A stretch of 64,000 bases of DNA. It comes from Oceanicola sp. GTDB lineage: Bacteria > Pseudomonadota > Alphaproteobacteria > Rhodobacterales > Rhodobacteraceae. The position numbers and the translations under genes were made by a program. Of this stretch, positions 27,534-35,285 are shown one piece after another. Below the pieces are notes generated by a model. The model was given only the letters and a program-made list of their open reading frames with translations, ran no database searches and had not been told where the DNA came from. Position 1 is the stretch's first letter. Every line of letters begins with the position of its first letter. The stretch spans positions 2,378,150 through 2,442,149 of the forward strand of contig CP051231.1 of NCBI GenBank assembly GCA_017792405.1. Direction: 5' to 3'.

Positions 27534-28044
27534 GATCGTCTCGGAGCCGCTCGCGGTTCCCTACTTCGACGGCGTCGTGGTCGACCGCGATATCTATATC
27601 GACCACCATCAAGAGCCCTCCCCCGAGCAGGCCGCGCAGGCCCTCGCCGCCTTCGCCCGCCTCACCCCGGCCGACCGTCTGGCCGACAGCCTGCACGTCT
27701 ACAACTACTACCGCGATTTCCATCAAGACGTGGGCGGCGAGGAGTGGCTCGACGAGGAGATGGGCGTGCCCGCCACGCCCGAGGAAATCTGGCAGCACGT
27801 CACCCCCGGCACCGTCCATCTGGTGATCGACCCGCGCCACCCCGACCACGTCTATGTGGTCATGTCGGCCAATTGCGTCTGGGAGGAAGAGCACGGCCTG
27901 ATGATGATCTGGGAGGATGGCGCGCGCCTCACCAAGGTCGGTGGCTACGACGGCCACGTCACCAACGAAACCGCCTACGACCGACCCGAGTACAAGGGCA
28001 TCGTCTACAAGGCCAACGATCCGGCCCTCACGACACGCGTGTAG
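27520..28044 (+). CDS. cytosolic hypothetical protein (DUF6985-like)
   Basis: The 174-residue protein begins inside the end of ppx (14-bp overlap) with a TTG start. It is acidic and aromatic: HHQEPSPEQ near residue 29, NYYRDFHQDV near 62, and a second half with HLVIDPRHPDHVYVV. It resembles the DUF6985 type of uncharacterised proteins; I am moderately sure of that. No catalytic motif stands out. Overlap suggests coupled translation with Ppx. Confidence 0.6.
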   Translation: MPGIEIVSEPLAVPYFDGVVVDRDIYIDHHQEPSPEQAAQALAAFARLTPADRLADSLHVYNYYRDFHQDVGGEEWLDEEMGVPATPEEIWQHVTPGTVHLVIDPRHPDHVYVVMSANCVWEEEHGLMMIWEDGARLTKVGGYDGHVTNETAYDRPEYKGIVYKANDPALTTRV

Positions 28045-28063
28045 GGTGGGCAATCTGCCCACC
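28041..28063. repeat. palindromic GGTGGGCA element, copy 1
   Basis: A perfect palindrome GGTGGGCA-ATC-TGCCCACC at 28045-28063 begins in the stop codon of the upstream gene, between convergent genes. A 23-bp stretch is identical at 56423-56445. As RNA it folds into an eight-pair hairpin in either direction and may act as a bidirectional end of transcription. A third, weaker copy is at 7984. Confidence 0.7.
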
Positions 28064-28071
28064 AGCACGGC

Positions 28072-28470
28072 TCAAAGTTCGATCTCGCCCTCCGGGTCGA
28101 ACTCCGGCGCCAAAGGCTCCGGCGCCCGCTCCATCTCCTCCGGGGTCTTCCTGCGGATGATGATGTCGCCGTTCTCCAGCCGCTCCGGCGGGTGGTAATC
28201 GTCGAACTCGCCGATCATCTCGGCCAGCGCCGCCATCTGCGGCCCCAGCGTTTCGGCCAGATCGCGCAGCGCAGGCTCCATATCCCGCGCCATATCCTTC
28301 AGCGCAGGCTCCATCTCTTCGGCCAGTCCGCGGAAGAAGAGCATCATCCCCTCTTCTACAAGGTTCATGCCCTCGCCCATGTCGCCACGGGCTTCGGGGT
28401 CGGCCTCCTGCGCAAGCGCCGGGCCCAGGGTGAGAGAGGCCGCAAGGGCCATGGCAGCAAGGTGTTTCAT
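28072..28470 (-). CDS. exported acidic hypothetical protein
   Basis: The protein of 132 residues has a signal peptide (MKHLAAMALAASLTLGPALA). The mature part is helical and acidic, with near repeats of EEMEPALKDMARDMEPALRDLAE and a C-terminal PPERLENGDIIIRRKTPEEME. It is conserved in roseobacters as I recall, without known function. The start ATG at 28470 is chosen; a GTG six bases upstream is possible. It is convergent with the DUF6985-like gene, with a palindrome between them. Confidence 0.6.
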   Translation of the reverse strand: MKHLAAMALAASLTLGPALAQEADPEARGDMGEGMNLVEEGMMLFFRGLAEEMEPALKDMARDMEPALRDLAETLGPQMAALAEMIGEFDDYHPPERLENGDIIIRRKTPEEMERAPEPLAPEFDPEGEIEL

Positions 28471-28501
28471 GCCCACAACATAAGCGCTCGCGCGCCGCGT
28501 T

Positions 28502-29545
28502 TCAAAGGTTCGGGTCGAGATCGACGCTGACAGGGAAGTGATCGGAGGCCGTCAGCAGCGCCTCCCGCAGCTCCGGCAGGGCATAAATTTGCGAGTCGTC
28601 AAAGGGATGCCAGATCCGCCAGTCCCGCGCATGGGCCGCCAGCCCGGGCGAGAGCATGAGGTAGTCGAGCAGCGCGCTGAGATAGCGCTTCTCCTCGCGC
28701 AGGTAAAACCGCGCCGTCGTGTCCTTCGCCTGCATCAGCCCGCCCGCCAGCGCCTGCCGCGCATGAGGGTCCACCAGCCGCATTGCCTCGGGTTGATCCG
28801 CCCCCAGCACGATCTCCATGCCCGAGCGGCCAAACAGCGCCTCATATTCATCCAAGCCGGGGCCATCGTTAAAGTCCCCCGCCACCACCAGCGCTTCGCC
28901 CGCTGCCAAGTGCTGCTCCACCCTCCGCCGCAGCCAGATCGACTGTGCCAACTGCTTGCGCCGATTCGCGATGGAAATGCGCGTGGCATCCGCCGCCGAG
29001 CGCGCGCCATGCGGGGCCTTGCTCTTGATATGCACGCCGATGAGCCGCACCACCTCGTCAAACCCCTCGAGCCGCAACTCGGCCTCCAGCGGCGGCTTGG
29101 AAAAGCGCACAAGGTCTTCCCGCGCGTCGATATCAAGGTCGATCCGGAACACCCCGTCAAACCGCGGCGCCTCCTCGCTGCCCTTCTTGCCCGTGGCCTC
29201 CCCCACCGGCACATGCCGCGCCTCGACCCTGTCCGGGTCGTAAAGCAGCGCCAGCTCCTGCTGGGTGTCGTTCGGGAAGCCGATCAGCGCCTTGCGCGCA
29301 CGCAATCCGAAGAGTGCGGCAAAGCCCTCCAGCGCGGTCTCGGTGCGGCGCGGTGCCTTCCAATCCGGCGCCTCCACGATCAGCACCGCATCGGCATCCA
29401 GCGCCGTAAAGACGATGCCCAGTGCCTCCAGCTGCGCCGCCCGGGTCACGTTCCACCGGGCAGACCACTCGTTATCGGCCAGCGGCGCGCCCGCCTCGTC
29501 GAAAAGCGCGTTGAACCACTCCACATTGTAGGTGGCCAGCCTCAC
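28502..29545 (-). CDS. endonuclease/exonuclease/phosphatase (EEP) family protein
   Basis: This 347-residue protein fits the EEP fold: RLATYNVEWFNALF at the start, GVHIKSKAP near 175, VVAGDFNDGPG near 225 and SDHFPVSVDLD at the end. These are the metal-binding Asn/Asp/His motifs of the DNase I superfamily. The substrate (DNA, phospholipid or a phosphoester) is not clear. The GTG start at 29545 overlaps the J-domain gene stop (GTGA) and has GGAGGAG upstream. It is cytosolic by lack of a signal peptide. Confidence 0.82.
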   Translation of the reverse strand: MRLATYNVEWFNALFDEAGAPLADNEWSARWNVTRAAQLEALGIVFTALDADAVLIVEAPDWKAPRRTETALEGFAALFGLRARKALIGFPNDTQQELALLYDPDRVEARHVPVGEATGKKGSEEAPRFDGVFRIDLDIDAREDLVRFSKPPLEAELRLEGFDEVVRLIGVHIKSKAPHGARSAADATRISIANRRKQLAQSIWLRRRVEQHLAAGEALVVAGDFNDGPGLDEYEALFGRSGMEIVLGADQPEAMRLVDPHARQALAGGLMQAKDTTARFYLREEKRYLSALLDYLMLSPGLAAHARDWRIWHPFDDSQIYALPELREALLTASDHFPVSVDLDPNL

Positions 29546-30216
29546 GACGCGTTGATCTCCTCCCAGGCCCGGTTCACCGCGATCAGCCGCTTCTCGGCCA
29601 TCCGCACCGCCTCTTCCGGCACGCCTCGCGCCATCATCACATCGGGGTGGCTCTCGCGCACCTGCCGCTTCCACGCCGCCCGCACCTCTTCCAGCGGCGC
29701 ATCGGGCGCAACGCCCAGCACCGCGTAGGGGTCGGGCTCGGCATCGGGCACAAAACGGGCGCGCAGCGAGCGAAACTCCCGGTCATCGACCCGGAAGATC
29801 GCCGCCACCCGGGCCAGAAAGTCATCTTCTTTCGGGTGATACTCCCCATCCGCCATCGCGATATGGAACAGCCCCTCCAGCAGGTCGGTCAGCGCCCCGT
29901 GGCCCTCGTCGAACATCCGCGCAATCCGCGCCGCATAATCCTCGAAGCCCGCCACATCCTGCCGCGCGAGGTTGAATACCCGCGCCGCATTGGCCTCTTC
30001 GGCGGGCGGAATGGTGAAGACCTCGCGAAACGCCGTGACCTCGTCGCGCGTCACCTGCCCGTCCGCCTTGGCCATCTTGGCCCCCAACGCGATGACCGCG
30101 ATGGTAAAGCCCACCGTCCGCTCCGGCGCCGTGCGCAGCTTGTCGAACACCGCCGAAAGCCCCTCGCCGGCAGCGAGAGCCGAAAGCGCGTCCCCTATGC
30201 GTGACCAGATCGACAT
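29542..30216 (-). CDS. TerB-plus-J-domain protein (DjlA-like)
   Basis: The 224-residue protein has an N-terminal TerB-like helical domain (residues about 35-140, with KADGQVTRDEV and MADGEYHPKEDD metal-like motifs) and a C-terminal J domain (DPYAVLGVAPDAPLEEVRAAWK, then the catalytic HPD near residue 196). It lacks the membrane helix of E. coli DjlA. The HPD motif should stimulate an Hsp70 ATPase. The gene is second of a four-gene minus-strand group with GNAT and VOC genes upstream. Confidence 0.85.
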   Translation of the reverse strand: MSIWSRIGDALSALAAGEGLSAVFDKLRTAPERTVGFTIAVIALGAKMAKADGQVTRDEVTAFREVFTIPPAEEANAARVFNLARQDVAGFEDYAARIARMFDEGHGALTDLLEGLFHIAMADGEYHPKEDDFLARVAAIFRVDDREFRSLRARFVPDAEPDPYAVLGVAPDAPLEEVRAAWKRQVRESHPDVMMARGVPEEAVRMAEKRLIAVNRAWEEINAS

Positions 30217-30247
30217 GGGGGCACCTTACCCGCGCAAGGCGCTGGGG

Positions 30248-30727
30248 TCACAAGAATTTCTGCAACAGCACAAGGTCATGCCACCGGTCGAACTTGCGGC
30301 CCACCTCGGGCAGCCGCGCCACCTCGGCAAAGCCCAGCGCGGCATGAAAATCCACTCCCGCCGCGTTCTCGCCGCTGACCCCGGCAAAGAGCGAATGTAC
30401 GCCGGCCTCCCGCGCATGAGCACAGAGCGCCGCCATCAGCGCACGCCCCACGCCCTGCCCCGCCGCCTCGGGGCGCACCACGATCGAATGCTCTTTGGTA
30501 TGGGCATAGCCCACCCCGTTCCGGAACGGCCCGTAGCTGACATAGCCCAGCACCCGGCCCTCCGTTTCGGCGACCCAAAACGGCTGCCCGGCCTCGATCG
30601 CCGATACGATCTCTTCGGGCGTTTTCTCGATGCTGTTGAAGGTCACGATGGTGTCGCGGATCACCCAGTTGATCAGCCCGCAGATCGCCTCTGCATCGTT
30701 GGCCTGAGCCCGTCTTACCTCAGCCAC
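30248..30727 (-). CDS. GNAT acetyltransferase, phosphinothricin acetyltransferase-like
   Basis: The 159-residue protein has the acetyl-CoA site VVRPEAAGQGVGRALM at about residues 84-99. It ends with the pattern of the PAT/MddA subgroup (AALGFAEVARLPEVGRKFDRWHD), which acetylates phosphinothricin, methionine sulfone or related amino acids. The start is a GTG at 30727, inside the last codons of the VOC gene (13-bp overlap). Substrate identity is an inference from the subgroup. Confidence 0.83.
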   Translation of the reverse strand: MAEVRRAQANDAEAICGLINWVIRDTIVTFNSIEKTPEEIVSAIEAGQPFWVAETEGRVLGYVSYGPFRNGVGYAHTKEHSIVVRPEAAGQGVGRALMAALCAHAREAGVHSLFAGVSGENAAGVDFHAALGFAEVARLPEVGRKFDRWHDLVLLQKFL

Positions 30728-31314
30728 TTCGGCCCGTCCGGCGTGTCGAACCGCGCCGCCATCCGCGTTGGCCCCCGGATGAACCGCAGGCGCGGGTCGT
30801 CCAGCCCAAGCTCCTTCAGCCCCCGCGCCTCCTCATGGCCCACCAGAAGCTCCGCCAGCCGCACGCCTTCGTCAGGCAGCCGCGGTGCTGGGTGCGGCCC
30901 CTGCCACTCGATCAGCGCCGGATGCATGTTGTTCATCGGCAAGATGCCCGTCTCCGGCACCGCCATCGCCCAGCGATACTCCCCCCGCTGCAGCGCCATC
31001 GGCGCCCCAACACCGGGGCGCTCGGCCACCTTGGCCGCAAGGTCATCCACCCGGCAAACCCAGCGCGCAATCCGCGGCTGGCCTTGAAAACGATCAAGGT
31101 CAAACCAGCGCGGCCGCCCCGGATCGGCACCCTCCGGGTCCACCGCGATCACCTCCAGATATTCCTCGCCCCCCAGTGCCAGCAGCGCATTATGGGTGCC
31201 AAAGGCCTCGTGCTTGCCCCCCGCCGCCAAAGGCACACCCAGCGCCTCTTCGACATAGGCCACCCCGTCCTCGAGCCGCGTGCAAAGCACGGCGATATGG
31301 TCAAATTCAATCAT
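30715..31314 (-). CDS. VOC/glyoxalase-like domain protein
   Basis: This 199-residue protein starts [11 protein letters not shown], a vicinal-oxygen-chelate beta strand with His6, and follows with [38 protein letters not shown], the second metal-ligand Glu. It resembles the glyoxalase-like PF13468 group. The biochemical role is unknown. It stands first of the minus-strand group VOC-GNAT-J-domain-EEP. An AT-core repeat copy lies 45 bp upstream of its ATG. Confidence 0.78.
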   Translation of the reverse strand: MIEFDHIAVLCTRLEDGVAYVEEALGVPLAAGGKHEAFGTHNALLALGGEEYLEVIAVDPEGADPGRPRWFDLDRFQGQPRIARWVCRVDDLAAKVAERPGVGAPMALQRGEYRWAMAVPETGILPMNNMHPALIEWQGPHPAPRLPDEGVRLAELLVGHEEARGLKELGLDDPRLRFIRGPTRMAARFDTPDGPKWLR

Positions 31315-31358
31315 GCCCGCAACAAACGCACGGGCCGCGCCAAAGCACAACCCGCTGG

Positions 31359-31380
31359 ATTTTCTTGCTGAAAATACTCC
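31359..31380. repeat. AT-core repeat, copy 1
   Basis: ATTTTCTTGCTGAAAATACTCC is one of four copies of a short AT-rich core in this window (others near 50844, 51201 and 58461). It lies 45 bp upstream of the VOC gene start and 56 bp from the end of methylmalonyl-CoA mutase. Confidence 0.5.
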
Positions 31381-31435
31381 GCCGCACCACCGGAGCCCGC
31401 GTAACGCACCGTCAGGTGTGCGACCCCCGGCCCGG

Positions 31436-33562
31436 TCAGCCCCGCGCCTCACGGATCAGCTTCAGCACATCCTGCGCAGCGCTCGGAATATTCGTGCCCG
31501 GCCCGAAGATTGCCTTCACCCCGGACTTGTACAGGAAATCATAGTCCTGCTGCGGAATGACCCCGCCGCAGATCACGATGATATCCTCCGCGCCGGCCTC
31601 TTTCAGCGCCGCCACCAGCTTGGGCGCCAGCGTCTTGTGGCCCGCCGCCTGGCTGGAGATGCCCACCACATGCACGTCATTGTCCACCGCGTCCTGCGCG
31701 GCTTCCTCGGGCGTCTGAAACAGCGGCCCCACGTCCACATCAAAGCCGATGTCGGCAAAGGCGGTGGCAATCACCTTGGCGCCCCGGTCGTGCCCGTCCT
31801 GGCCCATCTTCACCACCAGCATCCGCGGGCGGCGGCCTTCTTCCTCGGCGAAATCCTCCACCGATTTCTGGATCGCCGCAAAGCCCTCGTCGCCGTCATA
31901 GGCCGCGCCGTAGACGCCCGCCAATGTCTTCACCTCGGCCCGATGACGGCCAAACACCTTCTCCATCGCCATGCTGATCTCTCCAACGCTCGCCCGGGCC
32001 CGCGCGGCCTCTACCGCCGCTTCCAGCAGATTGCCGCCCTCTTTCGCCCGCCGCTCCAGCTCGCCCAGCGCGGCATCGCAGGCGGCCTGATCGCGGCTCC
32101 CACGAATGCGCTCCAGCCGCGCCACCTGGTTCTCGCGCACCTTCACATTGTCCACGTCCAGAATGTCGATCGGGTCTTCCTTTTCCTTGCGGTACTTGTT
32201 GACCCCAACAATCACCTCCTCGCCCCGGTCGATCATCGCCTGCCTGCGCGCGGCGCTCTCCTCGATCCGCAGCTTGGGCATGCCGGAGGCCACCGCCTTG
32301 GTCATGCCGCCCATCTCCTCAACCTCCTCGATCAAGGCCCAAGCCTTCTCGATCAGCTCATCCGTCAGGCTCTCCACGTAGTAGGAGCCCGCCAGCGGGT
32401 CGACCACGCGGGTCACCTGCGTTTCTTCCTGCAAGATCAGCTGGGTATTCCGCGCAATCCGGGCCGAGAACTCGGTGGGCAGCGCAATCGCCTCGTCGAG
32501 CGCATTGGTGTGGAGCGATTGAGTGCCGCCCAACACCGCGCTCATCGCCTCATAGGCGGTGCGGATCACGTTGTTGTAAGGATCCTGCTCCTGCAAACTC
32601 ACCCCGGAGGTCTGGCAATGCGTCCGAAGCATCTTCGAGCGCTCCGACTTCGCCCCGAACTCAGTCATGATCCGGTGCCACAGCGTCCGCGCCGCCCGCA
32701 GCTTGGCGATCTCCATGAAAAAGTTCATCCCGATGGCGAAGAAGAAGCTCAGCCGCCCGGCAAACTTGTCCACGTCCATCCCGGCTTCAATCGCAGCCCG
32801 CACATATTCGCGCCCGTCGGCCAGCGTATAGGCCAGCTCCTGCACAAGGTTCGCCCCCGCCTCCTGCATGTGGTAGCCGGAAATCGAGATCGAGTTGAAC
32901 TTCGGCATCTCGTTCGAGGTGTATTCAATGATGTCCGAGATGATCCGCATCGAGGGCTCGGGCGGATACACATAGGTGTTCCGCACCATGAACTCCTTCA
33001 GAATGTCGTTCTGAATGGTCCCCGAAAGCAGCGCCCGGTCGTGCCCCTGCTCCTCGCCCGTCACGATGAAATTGGCGAGGATCGGAATCACCGCGCCGTT
33101 CATCGTCATCGAGACAGAAACCTCATCCAGCGGAATCCCGTCGAAGAGGATCTTCATGTCCTCGACCGAGTCGATCGCCACGCCCGCCTTGCCCACGTCG
33201 CCTTCCACGCGCGGGTGGTCGCTGTCATAGCCCCGGTGCGTGGCCAGGTCGAAAGCCACCGAAACGCCCTGCTGCCCGGCCGCCAGCGCCTTGCGATAAA
33301 AGGCGTTCGACTCCTCGGCGGTCGAGAACCCGGCATATTGCCGGATCGTCCAAGGGCGGCCCGCATACATCGTCGCCTTCGGCCCGCGGGTGAACGGCGC
33401 CTGCCCCGGAATGCTCCCCATATGACCCAGCCCCTCCACATCCTCGCCGGTGTAGAGCGGCTTCACCCGGATGCCCTCCAGCGTCTCCCAGTCAAGGCTG
33501 TCCAGCGGCTTGCCCCGCAGTTCCTTCTCGGCAATCGCCTTCCACTCGTCGGTCTTGCTCAT
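31436..33562 (-). CDS. scpA: methylmalonyl-CoA mutase
   Basis: The 708-residue protein is a one-chain mutase with substrate barrel and C-terminal cobalamin domain. The B12-binding DGHDRG lies near residue 591, followed by the [14 protein letters not shown] region. The N-terminal part contains [22 protein letters not shown]. The enzyme converts (R)-methylmalonyl-CoA to succinyl-CoA, the last step of propionyl-CoA assimilation. pccA and pccB are coded 2-8 kb upstream on the same strand. The epimerase and chaperone (MeaB) genes are not in the window. Confidence 0.96.
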   Translation of the reverse strand: MSKTDEWKAIAEKELRGKPLDSLDWETLEGIRVKPLYTGEDVEGLGHMGSIPGQAPFTRGPKATMYAGRPWTIRQYAGFSTAEESNAFYRKALAAGQQGVSVAFDLATHRGYDSDHPRVEGDVGKAGVAIDSVEDMKILFDGIPLDEVSVSMTMNGAVIPILANFIVTGEEQGHDRALLSGTIQNDILKEFMVRNTYVYPPEPSMRIISDIIEYTSNEMPKFNSISISGYHMQEAGANLVQELAYTLADGREYVRAAIEAGMDVDKFAGRLSFFFAIGMNFFMEIAKLRAARTLWHRIMTEFGAKSERSKMLRTHCQTSGVSLQEQDPYNNVIRTAYEAMSAVLGGTQSLHTNALDEAIALPTEFSARIARNTQLILQEETQVTRVVDPLAGSYYVESLTDELIEKAWALIEEVEEMGGMTKAVASGMPKLRIEESAARRQAMIDRGEEVIVGVNKYRKEKEDPIDILDVDNVKVRENQVARLERIRGSRDQAACDAALGELERRAKEGGNLLEAAVEAARARASVGEISMAMEKVFGRHRAEVKTLAGVYGAAYDGDEGFAAIQKSVEDFAEEEGRRPRMLVVKMGQDGHDRGAKVIATAFADIGFDVDVGPLFQTPEEAAQDAVDNDVHVVGISSQAAGHKTLAPKLVAALKEAGAEDIIVICGGVIPQQDYDFLYKSGVKAIFGPGTNIPSAAQDVLKLIREARG

Positions 33563-33662
33563 CGGAGCCTCCTTCTCAGGTCCGGTTCAATTTTGGCCGG
33601 GGCGCACCGCCCCTTCGCTTTCGGCGCAGCCGCGCCTATATCCTTGGCAACAGGAGGAATTC

Positions 33663-34157
33663 ATGCGGCTCACCCCCCTCGCCCTCGCGGCGCTCATCGC
33701 CTCGCCCCTCTGGGCGCAGGAAACGGGCACCACCGTCATTTCCGAAGGCGCCGCCGAAGAGGCCGCCGAGGCCGTCGCCGCTGAAGTGGCGGGCGATGCC
33801 GACACCCTGCAAATTCTCGCCGCCTCCGAGGTCACGCTGGATGATCTGCTCTGGCTGCGCCGCCCCATCGTGGTCTTTGCCGATACCCCGGCCGACCCGC
33901 GCTTTACCGAGCAGCTCGAGCTGCTCACCGCCCGCCCCGGCCCGCTGATGGAGCGTGACGCCGTTATCATCACCGATACCGACCCCGCCGCGCTCTCGTC
34001 CGTGCGCGCCAAGCTCCGGCCCCGTGGCTTCCAGCTGGTGCTGATCGGCAAGGACGGCGAGGTGAAGCTGCGCAAACCCTTTCCGTGGGACGTGCGCGAA
34101 ATCACCCGCAGCATCGACAAATGGCCGCTCCGGCGCGACGAACTGCGGCGGAAATGA
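33663..34157 (+). CDS. DUF4174 family exported protein
   Basis: This 164-residue protein has a signal peptide (MRLTPLALAALIASPLWA) and an acidic Ala/Glu linker (residues 24-45). A thioredoxin-like DUF4174 domain follows (LLWLRRPIVVFADTP near 65; LIGKDGEVKLRKPFPWD near 135). The family is thought to be involved in redox or metal homeostasis, without firm evidence. AGGAGG at 33650-33655 precedes the ATG. It is divergent from the mutase gene with a 100-bp gap holding both start regions. Confidence 0.82.
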   Translation: MRLTPLALAALIASPLWAQETGTTVISEGAAEEAAEAVAAEVAGDADTLQILAASEVTLDDLLWLRRPIVVFADTPADPRFTEQLELLTARPGPLMERDAVIITDTDPAALSSVRAKLRPRGFQLVLIGKDGEVKLRKPFPWDVREITRSIDKWPLRRDELRRK

Positions 34158-34220
34158 GCAGGCAGGCCGCGCGGCGAACGCTTGAGAAACGCGCCATAAG
34201 GCCCTATATGTAAGGCAGAA

Positions 34221-34238
34221 GCCTGAAACCCTTCAGGC
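34221..34238. other. 7-bp perfect hairpin GCCTGAA-ACCC-TTCAGGC
   Basis: A perfect seven-pair palindrome with a four-base loop lies between the DUF4174 gene and the tiny frame at 34254. There is no T-run, so it is not a clear terminator; it could be an operator or a leader hairpin. Confidence 0.4.
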
Positions 34239-34253
34239 ACCAGAGGAGCGGAT

Positions 34254-34328
34254 ATGAGCAAACGCAGCGACATTCCCTTCACTCCGATCCCGGTAACCGG
34301 GCGGACGGGTCCTCAGCCGGGGTATTGA
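34254..34328 (+). CDS. candidate 24-residue peptide
   Basis: An ATG at 34254 with AGGAG eight bases upstream opens 24 codons starting MSKRSDIPFTPIPV and ending in a TGA. Its last 50 bases run opposite to the end of the 34279-34893 gene. The ribosome binding site is good but no homolog is recognised. It may be a small peptide or the remnant of a longer gene. Confidence 0.25.
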   Translation: MSKRSDIPFTPIPVTGRTGPQPGY

Positions 34329-34893
34329 ACTCCAGCTTCACCCGCTCGGCGGCCTCGCGGCCGCCCTTTCCGAAGGCATCGATCACCGCATTGGCATAAC
34401 TGCCAAAGCTGAGCGCCTGCTTCTTCATCTCGATATAATCCGAGTACATCGCCACCCGGCGCTGCTGTGACATGCCTTTGAAGGCCGCGCCCCGCATGTC
34501 ATCCACCAGCGCAGCGAGCGATTTGAGTTGGCTGTAATAGGCCACGATCGGGTCGATGGTCTGGCGCGGCAGCACGTGGATGTCGGGCAGCAGCGTGTCA
34601 AACACCGTATCGTTGTGCTCGCGCGGGATGAGCGGCACAAACCCCTCATCCTCCCGCATCCGTTCCAGCATCCCCTCGGCGTAGCTCTCGATCCGTTCTT
34701 CGTCCCAGAGATTGGCGAGGTTGTTGCCGATCTCGGCATAGAGCGCGCGGTGCATGTCGCGCAGCTTTTCCTGCCGCAGTGCCGCCGCCTCCCGGCGGTT
34801 CAGCACCCCGTTGACGAACCAGCCCGCGCCAAGGAAGAGGCCGGCGATGACCGCCTGCCAGATCCGCGCATCGAGGTTCGCCAGCCAGTCCAT
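34279..34893 (-). CDS. membrane-anchored hypothetical protein
   Basis: The 204-residue protein has one N-terminal transmembrane helix (WQAVIAGLFLGAGWFVNGVL) and then a helical, cytosolic domain with KLRDMHRALYAEIGNNLANLW and MSQQRRVAMYSDYIEMKK segments. The arrangement resembles membrane-tethered sensors of unknown function. Its ATG overlaps the stop of the small membrane protein gene upstream (TGATG), and both follow pccA on the same strand. The function is unknown. Confidence 0.65.
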   Translation of the reverse strand: MDWLANLDARIWQAVIAGLFLGAGWFVNGVLNRREAAALRQEKLRDMHRALYAEIGNNLANLWDEERIESYAEGMLERMREDEGFVPLIPREHNDTVFDTLLPDIHVLPRQTIDPIVAYYSQLKSLAALVDDMRGAAFKGMSQQRRVAMYSDYIEMKKQALSFGSYANAVIDAFGKGGREAAERVKLEFNTPAEDPSARLPGSE

Positions 34894-35285
34894 CAGCCCT
34901 CGCCCGTCACCCGCCCGTGGGTGGCCCAGCCGCCCAGCGCGAAGAGGATGAAGATCATCAGGATCAGCGCCTCTGCGGGGGCGAAGATACCCGCCAGCAT
35001 CAGCCCGGCCCCCATCACCATCACCCCAAGCACAGCGCCGATGCCCCGGATCCACCAGTCACGGCCCGCCACAAAGCCCATGATCCGGGTCACGATCATC
35101 GTCCAGGCCACGAGGCCCGCCAGCCCGGAGATCACCGCCATCGCAACCAGCATCGCCATGCCGCCGCCCGTGGTGCCGTCCGGCGGCACGATCCGGCCCA
35201 GCAGGTTGATGATCGCCCAGGCCATGAACAGGCCCGAGACGAAGCCGACCGCATGGGCCAGAAGTGCGCGCAGACCGGGTGTCAT
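34893..35285 (-). CDS. small polytopic membrane protein
   Basis: The 130-residue protein has about four hydrophobic helices with short loops (for example AHAVGFVSGLFMAWAIINLLG and GAVLGVMVMGAGLMLAGIFA). No family is recognised. Its start overlaps the pccA stop by four bases, and its stop overlaps the next gene. The three genes pccA-34893-34279 therefore seem to form one translation-coupled unit. Confidence 0.65.
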   Translation of the reverse strand: MTPGLRALLAHAVGFVSGLFMAWAIINLLGRIVPPDGTTGGGMAMLVAMAVISGLAGLVAWTMIVTRIMGFVAGRDWWIRGIGAVLGVMVMGAGLMLAGIFAPAEALILMIFILFALGGWATHGRVTGEG

